Shown here: positions 12,099 through 24,247 of the stretch, piece by piece | Position numbering within the stretch: position 1 is the first letter of the stretch | How the letters are laid out: each line of letters begins with the position of its first letter | From: Orientallactaga sibirica | Lineage: Eukaryota > Chordata > Mammalia > Rodentia > Dipodidae | Reading direction: 5' to 3' | Assembly (NCBI GenBank): GCA_036365145.1 | Contig: JAEOAD010000001.1 | Coordinates: forward strand, 106,641,001-106,705,000 | DNA length: 64,000 nt | Program-made: the position numbers and the translations under genes | The notes under the pieces: model-generated | Databases searched by the model: none | The model's input: the letters and a program-made list of their open reading frames with translations, nothing else | What the model was told of the DNA's origin: nothing

Positions 12099-12285
12099 AA
12101 AGTCATTGTCTTTGGATGAAAGCCTTCATGGATTTTAGGGAATTTGTGTCTTTCTAGGCCATTGTAGTTATGGTGAGGGGCCCTGTTCATGGCCTGGGAA
12201 AAACAGTATAGTCCTATCTTTAACGGTGTGCTTGGGCCACTCACAGAACACGGCTGATGCCTGCTTTCTTTTCTCTGTCCTGTAG

Positions 12286-12347
12286 TTATAGCAACATGCC
12301 TTCTGTCCTGTTGCTCGAAGCCCTCTGCCTTTTCCTGTTTTCCATAG
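12286..12347 (+). CDS. VWA2: VWA2 exon 2: start codon and signal peptide
   Basis: The acceptor tctgtcctgtag precedes ten 5'UTR bases and ATG at 12296, which has A at -3. The 17 codons read MPSVLLLEALCLFLFSI, then a G before the donor g|gtaaga (phase 1). The hydrophobic run after a short neutral start is a classic secretory signal, so the product enters the ER and is exported. This is the only ATG that gives a signal peptide in frame with exon 3; an alternative acceptor tatag five bases downstream would not change the protein. Confidence 0.92.
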
Positions 12348-12354
12348 GTAAGAC

Positions 12355-12357
<3 letters not shown>

Positions 12358-12399
<42 letters not shown>

Positions 12400-12400
12400 T
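12358..12400 (+). repeat. (ATT)n microsatellite
   Basis: About 14 att units starting only 10 nt after the exon 2 donor. Confidence 0.9.
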
Positions 12401-12525
12401 TGGTAGTATAAATATTGAGGGTTTGGTTTATTTCAAATCCCATTGCTTTGAATGTTTAAAAAGATCTCTTGGTATGAGGTTGTCAGCTTGTTAGGGTAAT
12501 GGACTGCTGAAAAGGTCTCTCAAGG

Positions 12526-12737
12526 GACTGGAGAAAAGCTCGGTGGATAAAAGCTCTTCATGCGCAAAACTGAGGGCTTGAGACCACCTGAGTTCGATTC
12601 CTCAGCACCCAGGTAAACAGCTGGGCATGGCCATGCACATATATAACCCCAATTCAGTGTGGAACAGAGGCCAGACGCACACCCCACACACTGTACATAC
12701 TACACACATGAACACATACAATATACACATGCACAAA
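12526..12737 (+). mobile_element. B4-like tRNA-derived SINE
   Basis: Starts ctggagaaaagctcggtgg with an RNA polymerase III box-B-like gagttcgattcc; flanked by aaaggtctctcaa on both sides. The body is unlike the Dip copies. Confidence 0.65.
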
Positions 12738-13889
12738 AGGTCTCTCAAATCACTCCATCATGGCCTCCCTAGTCTAAGCCTGTCATCTGGTAGCCTCCTC
12801 ACGGGTGTGTTTGGGGCCACCTGCCATTTCAAAATGTAAATCTGATCCCGACTGGACCCTCATCCACCCCAACCTAACACGAAGTGACTTCCCATTGCTC
12901 TTAAGAGGCTTTATCTCATCCTGTCCCCTCTGTGGTGAGTCCTTTAGGTGGTCCCTCCTGTCCACACTGGGTCTGGCAGCCCTACACTCCTTCTAGACTT
13001 GCCTAGCACCCTTGCTCTTCCCTCTTCCAAGAACTTCTGAATCCTGATTCACCCTTTCACCCCACCATTACCACCCTGATAAACTCCTACCCAGCTTTTA
13101 ACACTCAGGGTGGCCCAGTCTTTAGCGCAGCCTGGCCTCCAACTCCTTATGTAGCTAAGGATGGCCTTGAACTTCTGACCCTCCTGCTGATCTTGGGCTG
13201 GCCTCGCCCTTGTGGACTCCTCTAGGGAGACAATGTATGAGAAATCTCACACTGAACCTCGACCCCTACCTGTGAGTGTAGTTGTTTGATTAGGTTTCTG
13301 GTTCTCAATCCTGGCTGCTCATGAGCATTGTCTCCCTGGGACAGGGTGTGTGTGTGTGGTGGGGAAAGTCAAGTTCTCGAACCTCCCCCTGTTGGTCTAG
13401 AAGAGGTGTCACCTTGGTTAGAAGCAGCAGCAGCAGCAGCAGCACATCATGCAGCACCCTGTTCTTGCTGTGTCGTCACAAGGTGATTTCTCAGGGAGCA
13501 GTGGGATGGGGTTGTTCTCCAGGGCTCGAAAGGCAGCCAGCAGCTGAACTCTGTCATAAGATGTCATGGAGTAGCCTGACCCTCCTTCCCTGGGAAGATG
13601 GCTGGCTGGTCCCTACTAAGCATTTATAAAGAAGTGTATTTCTGTCATCTCCACAGTGGTGAGGATTGCTCAGCTGCTATAGGCCCCTTGTCAATAAGTC
13701 ATGAACTTATTTCAGGGAACTTTAGTGCCTGTGGACACTGAAGACAGGAGAGAGGGATTGTTCCTGCCTCAAGGAAGTTCCAGGAAGCTGAGGAGAAGGG
13801 TCCGTAGGGCAGTCCTTATTATGGGATAGGTTGCTGGGGCCTTCATGAGTTGCCAGGCCCTTGCTGACAGGGAAGGAGGAAGTCTCTGT

Positions 13890-14105
13890 TGTTTTTTTTT
13901 TTTTAATTTCTTATTTATTCTACAGAGAAAGAGTGAAAGAGGTAGACAGAGAAAGAATGGGTACGCCAGGGCCTTTAGCCCCTGCAAACGAACTCCAGAA
14001 GTATGAGCTACCTCATGTATCTGGCTTACATAGGTCCTGGGGAATCGAACCTGGATCCTTTGGCTTTGCAGGCAAGTGCCTTAACCACTAAGCTATCCCT
14101 CCAGC
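13890..14105 (-). mobile_element. Dip-type SINE (short form)
   Basis: Antisense copy starting at a T-run, ending ctatccctccagccc; adjoins the long-form copy that follows. Confidence 0.85.
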
Positions 14106-14118
14106 CCAATCTCTGCTT

Positions 14119-14361
14119 TAAAAAAAAATTTATTATTATTTTATTTATTTATGGAGAGAGAGAGGGAGAGGGAGACAGAGAATGGGTGCGCCAGCAGTCT
14201 CTCAGCTGCTGTGAACGAAATCCAGATGTGTGCGCCCCCTTGTGGGCAAGTGCGGCATTGTGCTCACTTTGCATCTGGCTAAACGTGGGACCTGGAGATT
14301 GGAACCGGGTTCTTAGGCTTAGCAGGCAGGTGCCTTAACCGCTAAGCCATCTCTCCAGCCC
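14119..14361 (-). mobile_element. Dip-type SINE (long form)
   Basis: Antisense copy with the long-form block; aatctctgcttt on both sides. Confidence 0.85.
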
Positions 14362-15567
14362 CAATCTCTGCTTTTTAAAAGAGCGTCCTGCCTTTGTCCC
14401 AACAAGCCTCCATCATTTGCCCAAGAGGAAGATGTTTTCTCTTTAATTCAGTCTACTATCTTCATCTATAATTTGTCATGTCCACCTTTGGTGGCAGAGG
14501 GGAGTGGTGACGGCAGACCATCCCATACCTAATGTTCCACAGCTTGAGTCTGTAGAGCTAACTGCTAGGCTGACAGTGATAGGGAAGAGTGTGCCAGGAG
14601 GGCAGGAGCTGTCTGCTCAAGCAAGGGCTGGAGGAAAGGTAGGGACAGGGGTAGTGTGCACTGGGGCCTAGTGAGTGGAGGGGACCTGGGGAAGGCAGAT
14701 CTTGGATCTAGCATAGCTGAGGCTGAGTGGATGGGTTTACCAGTAACATCGGCCTTTGGCCTGACTCCAGGAATCCACTGTGTTCTTTGGGTATCTGCCT
14801 TGCAATCACTTTCCTGGAAATTGTAAACCCCATCAATCCAACTAGGTATGTTGTGGGGTTCCCCCTCCTTTCCTCCTGTCCCCTCCCCACTTTACCTCTT
14901 CCTCAGCAGCCCTTCACTGTCACGTGGCTTCATCTGCTCTTTGTACTCACCTGCTTGTTTCCTCTGGGCTCGCTCACAGACACTGGCACTGGTCAAGCCC
15001 CTCCATACACACTTCTGCCACTAGACACTCACTCGGAGAAGTCCCAGAGGGACGCTGGCTTTTCAAAATGGTCCCCCACATGTCCCCGCTTTGCCTCAGG
15101 ACAAATCATACAGCAATCCTTGGGCCTCCTCGGCATGTTCCCCAGGTCTTCTAAAGTTCTGTTTCTTATTTCGTATTAATTTGATGCTAGGAATTGAACC
15201 CACTACCTTGTATGTGGTTGACAAGACTTCTTCCACTGAGATACCCACTGTTTTCATTTTATGAATTGTTACTAACCGCTCACATGCTATTATTATAATT
15301 TTGCTGGGCATCAGAAAGAATGAAAACATCATCTATAAACTTCTACCACCAAACATTTTAGTTCTTGTTCATATTAACCGTGTTGGGAGCTATATTGACA
15401 TATAATTCATATATCTGTAGACTATTTTATGAGACATTCTCCAGCACAGATAGCACTGAAGGGCAGGGCCTTAAGGCTTATTTTCCCTTCTCTAAAATTT
15501 ATTTTCCTTCAGATCAGTTTCCAGCTGCAGCTTACAGGGCTAAAGGGGATAAGCATTTTTATGATTT

Positions 15568-15735
15568 TTTTTTTTTTTTGTTTTTGTTTTTTGTTTTTTG
15601 AGGCAGGGTTTCACTCTAGCCCAGGCTGACCTGGAATTTACTCTGTAGTCTCAGGGTGGTCTTGAACTCACAGTGATCATCCTACCTCTGCCTCCCGAGT
15701 ACTGGGATTAAAGGCGTGCGCCACCATGCCCGGCT
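15568..15735 (-). mobile_element. B1 SINE
   Basis: Antisense; catttttatgatt repeats on each side mark the target duplication. Confidence 0.85.
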
Positions 15736-16454
15736 CACCTGGCTCATTTTTATGATTCTTAATTCTCTTATCGACATTATTTTCCAGAAGGCTTTCATCA
15801 GTGCACAGTGCCTCCATTGGGGGCAAAATGCCCAATTTAGTGTAAGGATGGGGGACACCAGAAGGTACTGTGGAGGGGTAAATGTGATCAAAATGCATTA
15901 TATACATGTATGATATTATCAAAAATAATTTTTTTAAGAATCCCAATTTAATCTGGCCCCAATGATACTTAAATTTAGAATTTGATCATTTAAGTTTTCA
16001 TTCTGAAAATTGAGTTAAAGCATCTTGACACCTGATGGAACATTTGTCTTTATGCTTTCTAATGACTTTGTCTCTCCTATGGGGTCTCTGTTTCTGTTCA
16101 CTGTTATGGCAGTGAGATGTTTTTGCTAAGAGATCTGCAGCAGGTTGGGGACCTTTCAAGGATGTGCCTGAAGACAGGGAAGAGTTGTACCCTGAGGGGA
16201 ACACAGTTATGATTCCTAGATTGGGATAGGAGTTTTTCAGAGCCACAGATTCTCCAGGACCACCTATGCATGGTTTAAATATATTCTTCAAAACAGTCAA
16301 ATATAAATACAAAGATACCTCATATAAGTCAGGCAATCCTTTAATATTATCAGTATGGTAGCTGGGGAGGGGTGGTACTGAGCATTGAACCCTGGGCACC
16401 ACACATGCTCTGTCCCTGAACCATGCCCGCAGCCCTCTGGACATCTGTGGTGAT

Positions 16455-16675
16455 TTTTTTTTATTTGAGAGAGAAAGAGAGAGAATGGGCATGCCAGTGG
16501 CCACTCAGCCTCTGTGAACGAACTCCAGACACGTGTGCCCCCTTGTGGGCAAGTGTGGCATTGCACCCTTGCGTCACTTTTTGCATCTGGCTAAATGTGG
16601 TACCTGGAGATTAGAACCAGCGTTCTAAAGGCTTGGCAGGCAGGCACCTTAACTGCCAAGCCATCTCCCCTGCCC
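16455..16675 (-). mobile_element. Dip-type SINE (long form)
   Basis: Target duplication catctgtggtgatttt / catctgtggcgatttt. Lies 150 bp upstream of VWA2 exon 3. Confidence 0.85.
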
Positions 16676-16825
16676 ATCTGTGGCGATTTTGGAGGGATGA
16701 TGTTGGGCTCCCCCACATTTCTGTTTTCTGCTCTCTTACCTGTTCATTTGGGTGACATGATGTGGAGATGAAGACTCCTGCCTGTCCTGCCCTGTCATGA
16801 CTGCTTCTGGTGTTTTCTCTCCTAG

Positions 16826-16900
16826 TATCCCCATCGCTCCCTCTTCAGGAACTGCACGTGAACCGGGAGACCACTGGGAAGATCTCAGTTGCCAGCAAAT
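16826..16900 (+). CDS. VWA2: VWA2 exon 3: region before vWA1
   Basis: A 75-nt phase 1-1 exon between ttctctcctag and t|gtgagt. It encodes residues 18-42, starting VSPSLPLQELHVN and ending GKISVASK. This covers the signal-peptidase region and the short spacer before vWA1. Sequence and phase match the known start of the mature AMACO protein; no domain is recognisable in the exon alone. Confidence 0.9.
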
Positions 16901-17261
16901 GTGAGTCTGGTTTTCCTGCCCCTCGGGGGAACCGCTGTGAGATGGACCCAAGAGAAACCATGTTCCTCCTGAGAATTTCTAACTTACTCCCAACTTCTTT
17001 TCATGGTGTGGCCAGAGTCATTCTTCCCAGATAGCCCTGGTCGAGTGAATTTGGCTAAATAACAATAATTAAAAGCAACAACAAAAAAAATAACCCCCAT
17101 GAATCTTTGTTGCTGAATTTCATAGCCTGTATCTCAAAGCTTTCTGTCACCTAACCACCATCTACCCAGCCACCTTCATTTCCTCTTCCACACTAGTCTG
17201 GGTCATTCTTCTTGCTCAAGATCTACCAACACGTATGTGCCTGCCTGGCTGTGACAGACAG

Positions 17262-17600
17262 CCTCATGTTGCTGAGATGAACTTCCAAACCAGGCACAGT
17301 TATGGGAGGAAGGGATTTATTGAAGCGTACAGATTGAGGGGCAGTTTCAAAATGGTGGAAGAAGCTGGCCCATTTTCACAGGTGCAAGCAGAGAGAGAGA
17401 GAAAAGCCACCCACCAATATAAGGACGCACACTGCAGGAACTCAAGGCAGAACTCCAGCAAAACTCACGTACTTTGCATACCTTTGGCTGGAAGTTCCAC
17501 ATCTGGCGGCCCCCACACCTTAGAGCCGGACCCTAGAATCTGGCACCTCCTCCAGCCAGGCGGCTAGCGATCTAAATTACAAGCTTTAATAAACTCCTGA
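17262..17600. mobile_element. Rodent interspersed repeat (family unassigned)
   Basis: gggaggaagggatttattga followed by a purine patch and ggaagttccacatctgg looks like the same broad class as the repeats at 3945 and 22480. Boundaries are approximate. Confidence 0.35.
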
Positions 17601-18143
17601 ATCAACTGGGGGACATCCATTCACACCACCACTCTGGTCCTTCCTCTCTTCTCTATTGGATTCCTCATCTACCCAAGACTCGATTGCTCTAACCTCACAC
17701 GGCAATTCTCTGATCTCCCTGGCCTTCCCTTGAAGGTGAGGGGAGCAACCCAACTGAAAGGGAGTACAGTTAGGGTCCTTGGACCCCTGTAAGTGAAAAA
17801 AAGTCTATACTTGGTTGAAATAAAAAATGACCTGACTTCTTATCTCTTGCCTAGTTCCCTAGACCTGTTTTTCCATTAAACAACCAGGACCCTTCTTGGG
17901 AGGGAGGTCTTTCATAGGATTTAAACATTGGTCAAGTTCAGCCCCTGGAACTTGGTGCCAGGGCTAGTCTCTTCCTGAGATAGCCCCTAGCCTTAACCAA
18001 CCAGCTGTCCTTCTGGTTCACCTGAGCTGGAAGACAGCCAACCACTTCTCTGCAGTCTCAAGTTCTTCCTATTGAATTCCCAATAACACAAATTTCCTTC
18101 CACAAAAGAATGGATTCTCAATAATAGTAATAATAATAATAAC

Positions 18144-18305
18144 AGCCGGGCGTGGTGGCGCATGCCTTTAATCCCAGCACTCAGGAGGCAGAGGTAGGAG
18201 GATCACCATGAGTTCAAGGCCACCCTGAGACTACATAGTGAATTCCAGGTCAGCCTGGACTAGAGTGAGACCCTACCTCAAAAAACAAAAACAAACAAAC
18301 AAAAA
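18144..18305 (+). mobile_element. B1 SINE
   Basis: Near-intact sense B1 inserted in an (ATA)n-like stretch at 18120-18143; A-rich (aaac)n tail. Confidence 0.88.
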
Positions 18306-18809
18306 AATAGAAATGAACCTAGGGTTTGGAGTTCAAGGGCTTTCCTGGACCCTTAACACCCTGTTATAGATAGCAACTCTGGCAGGACCATCTTGAGAAG
18401 GAAAATTACGATTATTATAATATGGGAGAAAATGGGAAACACGTGTTCTGGCTGTGAGCATGACTTGGGGTATTTCTACTGCTTCTCTCCACTTACAAGA
18501 AAACTGGTTTGCTTTCTCTTCTTGCTGGAGGTTAAAATCCACTATCTCTGACTAAGCTGAGGAGAATGAATGGTGCATGGCGTTAGCAGTGGCCAGCCAG
18601 GCAGATGGGCCTCCCTTTGGACTGGGGACTCTCTGCCACAGCCCCCACTCACCAAGCTCCACATTGGCATTTCTGGCTGCCTGACCGACCCCGTTATACA
18701 ACCTAGTTTTCATTGCCAGCCCTACAATGTCCTGGTACTTAATTGCTCTGTACTTCATTCCTAGCTGTGCAGTGGGAGTAACAATAAGAAACCTCCTTAG
18801 GGGTGGAAG

Positions 18810-19140
18810 TGAGGGGCCGATAATCTTCAGTTGATGGAAAATATTCCAACATCCTATGTGGTAACAGTAATGGAACTCACCTCACAAATACTAAAACTGT
18901 TGAATTTGGCTTGGGGAGTTGTCTCAGCAGTTAAAGGTGCTTTGCTTGCAAAACCTGCCACCTGACTTTAATTCCCCAGTACCCATATCATGCCAGATGC
19001 ACAAAGTGGCACATGCATCTGAAGGTCATTTGCAGTAGCATCCTCATTTTCTCTCTTAAATAAATAAATTGATGTTTTTACAAATGTTGAATCATATACT
19101 TTAAATGGTGAATTGTATAATATAATAATGAAATCTCAAT
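18810..19140 (+). mobile_element. Ancient L1 3' end, split by a SINE
   Basis: aatactaaaactgttgaat, then (after the SINE) actttaaatggtgaattgta, matches the layout of old mammalian L1 3'UTRs. No coding capacity remains. Confidence 0.6.
18910..19080 (+). mobile_element. Dip-type SINE, diverged
   Basis: Sense copy inside the old L1; tgttgaat on both sides gives the target duplication. Confidence 0.8.
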
Positions 19141-19504
19141 TAGACTTTAAAAAAATCCATAAAAGTACCCTTGTGTCTCAAAGCAGCTGTGAGGATGAAA
19201 TAAATGAGCAGATGGAGGGCATTTCCAGCCTCTCTGAATAAGGGGAAAGGCATGGTCAGTGCTGGCAGTTCCCGGGGCAACTTGAACTCTGGAATCACAC
19301 AGCTTTAAGAGTCCTAGGGCCTGCCTACCATGCTCTGGAGTACAATATGGCCCATGGAGGACTGGCTCCATAGCTGGCTCTGGAGACCGTCCTCACAGGG
19401 CCCACTCAGTGCAGCTGGCTGAAGGAGTGCTCACAAGCAGTCCGCTAAGTCTGCAACACAGAAGCAGTTAGCACAGTTACCACCTTGTGGCCTGCTTTCC
19501 CCAG

Positions 19505-19638
19505 TGATGTGGTGCTCGGCGCCAGTGGACGTCCTGTTCCTGTTCGACGGCTCTCACAGCATCAGGAAAGGCAGCTTTGAGAGGTCCAAGCACTTCGCCA
19601 TCACCGTGTGTGATGCTCTGGACATCAGCCCCAAGAGG
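19505..19638 (+). CDS. VWA2: VWA2 exon 4: first strand of vWA1 with MIDAS DxSxS
   Basis: A 134-nt exon after ctttccccag, ending agg|gtgagt in phase 0; residues 43-87. After MWCSAP comes VDVLFLFDGSHS, the first beta strand of a von Willebrand A domain. Residues 57-61, DGSHS, are a perfect DxSxS metal-ion-dependent adhesion site. The following helix (SFERSKHFAITVCDAL) also fits. The domain continues through exons 5-7. Confidence 0.96.
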
Positions 19639-20063
19639 GTGAGTAGAGCCTTGGCTGTCTTTGTGTCAGGCTGTCTTGTTTGTAAGCAGAAAAGAGAATG
19701 GATTGGCTGAGGGACTGGCAAGACACAGGGACAAGTCGTGGCCTGGTGGGTTCCCAGAGCTCAGCCCCACATCCTCTCAGTTTTGTTAGCTTTGCTTGAC
19801 CTGCCTCCTAGGCAGGGTTTCCTCACTCAGCATAATTGTCTTGGACTTTCCTTCAAGCTAGAAACCCCAGGGTTCAGAAGCGGCAGAAGCTGACTTCTTT
19901 CCTTGTGGATGGGGCAGAATGTCTAGAAGGGCTCCAACTGAAGCAGCTTAGGTCACATGACAAACCTCTGGCCAATCACAGTACTGAGCTGGAGCGGGAA
20001 GGCATGGATCTGGTTTCCCAGTTGAAGGCGATGTTTAGGGTAACTTTAAATTAAAGCTTTTTG

Positions 20064-20258
20064 GGCTTAAGAGATGGCTTAGCAGTTAAGGCATTTGCCT
20101 GAGAAGCCTACGGACTCATGTTCTACTCCCACGTAAGTCAGACTCACAAAGGGGAGGCAAGCACAAGGTCACACATGCCCACTAGGTGGTGGAAGCGTCT
20201 GGAGTTCAATTGCAATGGCTGAGGTTCTGTGTGCCAATTCTCTCCCTCTCAAAAAAAA
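20064..20258 (+). mobile_element. Dip-type SINE, diverged
   Basis: aaattaaagct on both sides; the copy carries an internal insert (gcaagcacaaggtcacacat) also seen at 32930 and 39925. Confidence 0.8.
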
Positions 20259-20667
20259 TTAAAGCTGTATGGGGGCTCTGCTGTTGAGGTAGGTGTAAGG
20301 TGATGAAAGTCTTCTGTGTTCTTAAAAGCTGCAAAATTCACTCCCATCCCTTGCTCAGGGGGAGAGGGAATGCAAACTGAGCTCCTGCCTTCCCTGTGCA
20401 CTTGTAAAGATCAACCTGTGTGAATGCAGACAGAGCACCATTTCTTTGGCCTTCCTGGCTTCAAACATCTTACTTACTAGCAGATTATGGTAGCTGCAAC
20501 TCTTGTTTCAAAAAGAGCATTTTTAGACAACCCGATAGGAAAATTGCAGTTGAATACAGATGTTCCCCAGAAAGCAGAATACAAATGACCCTCGGGTCTG
20601 TGAAAAAAATGAGTGCCCTCAATCAGTGCAGTAGCAACTGTGGTACCATTTCATTGGATAGTTTAGC

Positions 20668-20668
<1 letters not shown>

Positions 20669-20715
<47 letters not shown>

Positions 20716-20716
20716 C
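20669..20716 (+). repeat. A-rich (AAAAG)n tract
   Basis: Run of A followed by aaaag units. Confidence 0.85.
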
Positions 20717-20779
20717 GAAGTTTGGTGATACTTCCCATGGACAGATCTTTCAGAAACTGGTATTTCTGTGCCCTGCTAG

Positions 20780-21060
20780 TGGGAATGTGAGTGTCTCAAA
20801 GGATGCAGCCTCCACAGGGCTATCCAACATATCCATCAGAGTGACAAAGGCTTGGACCCTCTAACCCAGACGTTCCACTCAGAGGAACTGATTCTATGGA
20901 GACTCCCCTCACCCCATGTATTTGTTGCTTTCAAGTAACCATAACCATAAAAAAGATTTCAGGCAATGTGAATGTCTGTTGATAGGGGACCGGGAACTCA
21001 TGGAAAGACACCAGAACAGACCAAGGTAAACACTAACGTGTTAATGGTATGTAGAATCTG
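20780..21060 (+). mobile_element. Ancient L1 fragment
   Basis: ctgctagtgggaatgtgag ... gaatgtctgttgatagggg follows the typical end of L1 ORF2 in old mammalian subfamilies, heavily mutated. Confidence 0.5.
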
Positions 21061-21171
21061 TGGCTTCCTATGTAAAAATGAAGAGAAATGGTTGAACTGT
21101 CTACATTGTGTTGACTTATGACTTAGATATGCAAAAGGACCCGGCAGGGTTCTCAAGAGGCTAATGAGAAG

Positions 21172-21460
21172 GGCCAGAGAGGCTCAGTGGATAAAGAGAA
21201 TGGACAAGCTGCACAAACCTGAGTACCCGAGTTCAGATCCCCAGAACCCATGTGAAGCTGGACATTGCCGTCCCAGCATGCCTATGGGAACCAGAGACAG
21301 GAGAATCTTCCAGAAGCTTGCAGGCCAACTAGCTTGACAAACACAGGTATGAACAACCAGAGAGCCTGCCTTAAACACGTGGGAGGTGTGGGAGGTTGTC
21401 CTCTGACCTCCACACATGTGTCACGGCTGCACGTGACAACATACACACCAGCGAATGAAT
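21172..21460 (+). mobile_element. B4-like SINE
   Basis: tRNA-type head (ggctcagtggataaag), B1-like middle (gaaccagagacaggagaat) and tail cctctgacctccacacatg, the composite layout of B4. Confidence 0.65.
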
Positions 21461-22479
21461 GACAAGGGTAGTGGTTCCTATTAAGGAACCTATTATATTC
21501 CTATTAACCCTTATTAGGACTAAGTGAGTAGGGTTCAAGTCTAGGGGCAGACACAGCAAGACAAACTTTTCATACTGCCTGGATTTTGAACAATGTGGTC
21601 TACCCCCATAAACAAAAAAGTTTAGAAGGGTATTTTAGAAGACCATAATTATTTGAATTAGAGAGTAGTCACACACAGGCTGAGAAAGGAAGTCGTGTTC
21701 TAAGATGACATTCCTGGCTTAATCCTGTAAAACCTCTAGGATTTAGGAGCTAGTGTGTCTCATAAGGAGGACCAGGTTGTCTGGAACAGGGCATGTCACT
21801 GAGGAGTGAGAGCATCTTGCCCTGCAGCGCAGACACAGTAGTCTTTGTCATTCAGGCCCTACACAAGCGGCTCAGAGGTTCTGACCATGATGTCAACCCA
21901 CTATCAACCCTCAAGGGCCAGGGCAGAAGACTGCTGGATCTCTGTCTTCCTCCAGGCAGGGCCCTGCTTTTGAGCTAAATTCCCCCTACTAGTTATTCCT
22001 GGAGAAAGTGGTGCTAAGATCAAACACTGTTGACACTGGCATTAACATCGTGGGGTCTGAAGCGAGTAGTCTGGAGATCTCTGACGATGGCAAGTTGGGA
22101 GAGCAGAGAAATATAGACATTATTAGTGCATGCTGTGGAAATGAGGAAATGAGCTTAGAGAAGTCAAATGACAGCCGAGTGTAACTGAGCAATCTCAGGA
22201 CAGACCTATGCATGCACGCGCTAGTGCTGTGGACTCTGCTAGGCTTCCTGCCTTTCCCAGCAGGCAGCCTTTGGTTAGGACAAGGGTAGGTCGCTTGGGA
22301 TTCACACTCCGCTATCACAGTAGCAACTGAGCAGTGTGGCAGTCTGGGAGGCGGTGGGTGGGGGGGGGGCAGATGGAAAGGAGTGAGAAAGAGATATCAA
22401 CAAACTTCATGGCCGATAACATCACGCGTAGATCATTAAGAGTTTTTGAGAGTTAACCTTAGTGTTGCTTGATATATAG

Positions 22480-22830
22480 GTTTTGTGTCACTGTGGCCAA
22501 ATACTTGTCAGAAACAACTTAAAGAAGGAAAGGTTTATTTTGGCTCATGGATGCAAGGAGATCTTGGTCCCTTGTAGCAGGGAAGACATAGTTTTGAGGA
22601 AGCTCTGTCCCAGGTGTCGAGTGGGAACATGAGGTGGTGTGGCTCTTCTCATGCCATGGACCAGGATGCAGGCTAGAAGGGCCAAATATAGTATTTGAAG
22701 GCCTGCCACTATGGGCGACTTCATGTAGGCAGGGTCCACAGTCTTCAGAAGAGTGCCACAAGCTTGAACTGAGTGTTCAAAACATGAACCTGCAGTGGAC
22801 ATTTCGGATTCAGACCATAGCACTGGGCTG
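22480..22830 (-). mobile_element. Rodent interspersed repeat (family unassigned)
   Basis: ggaaaggtttattttggctc followed by catggaccaggatgcagg resembles the repeat class at 3945 read in the opposite sense. Ends are uncertain. Confidence 0.35.
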
Positions 22831-23832
22831 CATACAGCGTGCAGCGTTTAATTCTGAGCCTGATTTAGGTTTGATCTTGGCAAAAACAGAAAATGCTTGT
22901 GACATCCAGAGTGGTAAGACACTGGAAACTTCCAGATGAGGGAACCTGGTTATCATTGTTATGTGAAAGAGTACAGACTGGCTCTACCTTATGAAGAAAG
23001 CACAACATAGCTGCCGGGGGAGTTAGTCCCTTTGGGCTAGAGACTTTCTCACAGCAAGTCCTGGGGGACAGAGGAAATGACATCTGCTTGGGTGAGTGAG
23101 TATCTTGACTGAATCCACAGACCACCAGGCACTCTGTAGAAAGGCTTTGCACTTGGGTGAGTTTGTGGCTTCAAGTTTTATATCTTATGCTGCACGTGTT
23201 GTGTCTAGTTTTTCATTGTCTCCAAGGACAAGGGATTTGATTGGCGCCTAATTTTGGCTTCCTAATGGTTTTCAAGTAGCTTAAAGTTGAGGTTTTCTTT
23301 TCTTTCCTGTGTGCTGTGTTGTTGAGGTGGTGGCGGTGTTTGAAGTCTTCCTCTCAGCACTTAAAAGCTGAGCAGTTCACTTCCTGCTCTACTAGAACTG
23401 TGATTGCAGCGTGGTGAGAAATGTGGGTGGGTTTGCTTGAGAGCATACAGTAAACTGAAGATAAAAAGGAGCTGTTTTGTTTCCAAACCACCAATTACAT
23501 GAAATGCTTTAACTGCTGACCTGGGCTGCTTCCTACATGCCTGGGTTTGAAGTTGCACTCTTCCTGTTTAACCGGAGTAAATAGACCCAGCTGTTGGTCT
23601 CAAAGGCAGTTCTCCAACCCACCCACCTAGTCACCTTTTAACCAAGTAATTCATTTACATGGTTCAATAAAAAGATGGGCAGTGAAAAGAAGCCCTCCTA
23701 CGCAGTTTCTGTTCACTAGACCTCCCTGCCTTCCAGAATCATCGCTTCATGCAGATGCGAGCGATATTAATACATGGTTTTGTTTTCTCCTCTACAAAGG
23801 GTAGCATTGTTTTATCTACTGTCCTTGGTTTA

Positions 23833-23999
23833 TTTTATTTTATTTTTTTGTTTTTTTTTTTTCGAGGTAGGGTCTCGCTCTAGCCCAGGCTGACCTGGAA
23901 TTCACTATGTAGTCTTAGGGTGGCCTTGAACTCACAGCAATCCTCCTACCTCTGCCTCCCAAGTGCTGGGATTAAAGATGTGCGCCACCACGCCCGGCT
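23833..23999 (-). mobile_element. B1 SINE
   Basis: Antisense, close to consensus (gtgcgccaccacgcccggct). Confidence 0.88.
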
Positions 24000-24247
24000 C
24001 TCTTGTCTTTTTATTATCACATTACCTTGGCAATTTTGCCATATCTGTATGTAGCTGTATACAGGTTATATATAATTTTTTACAGCTAATTTTTGTCCCA
24101 TCATAAGGATTTACCAAGGTCTAATTAGTTTACCCCTATTGGTAGACATTTGCTGCTACAAATATGTTGGGATTTTCTAAGGACATCATTTCACATATGT
24201 GGAAGAATATCTCTAGGATAAATCCCCAACAGCCCTATGCATTTTAA

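Larger units (their letters stand above)
114..12285 (+). other. VWA2: VWA2 intron 1
   Basis: About 12 kb with no supported exon. It holds B1 and Dip-type SINEs, a 3' L1 fragment, a long purine tract and several microsatellites, listed separately. The stretches 250-2340, 4860-6070, 6860-7940 and 8500-9000 look unique; I see nothing codable in them. Confidence 0.8.
12348..16825 (+). other. VWA2: VWA2 intron 2
   Basis: Begins gtaaga and ends ttctctcctag. Holds an (ATT)n run, a B4-like SINE and several Dip and B1 copies (listed). Between 12780-13880 and 14380-15550 the sequence looks unique, with a short (AGC)n run at 13423-13443; no exon seen. Confidence 0.85.
16901..19504 (+). other. VWA2: VWA2 intron 3
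   Basis: Ends cttgtggcctgctttccccag. Contains an unassigned rodent repeat, a B1, and an old L1 3' end split by a SINE. 19141-19504 appears unique. Confidence 0.85.

Noticed and set aside
14727..15179. 150-residue plus-strand frame in intron 2
   Set aside because: Hydrophobic stretches but no recognisable family, and exons 2 and 3 join perfectly without it.
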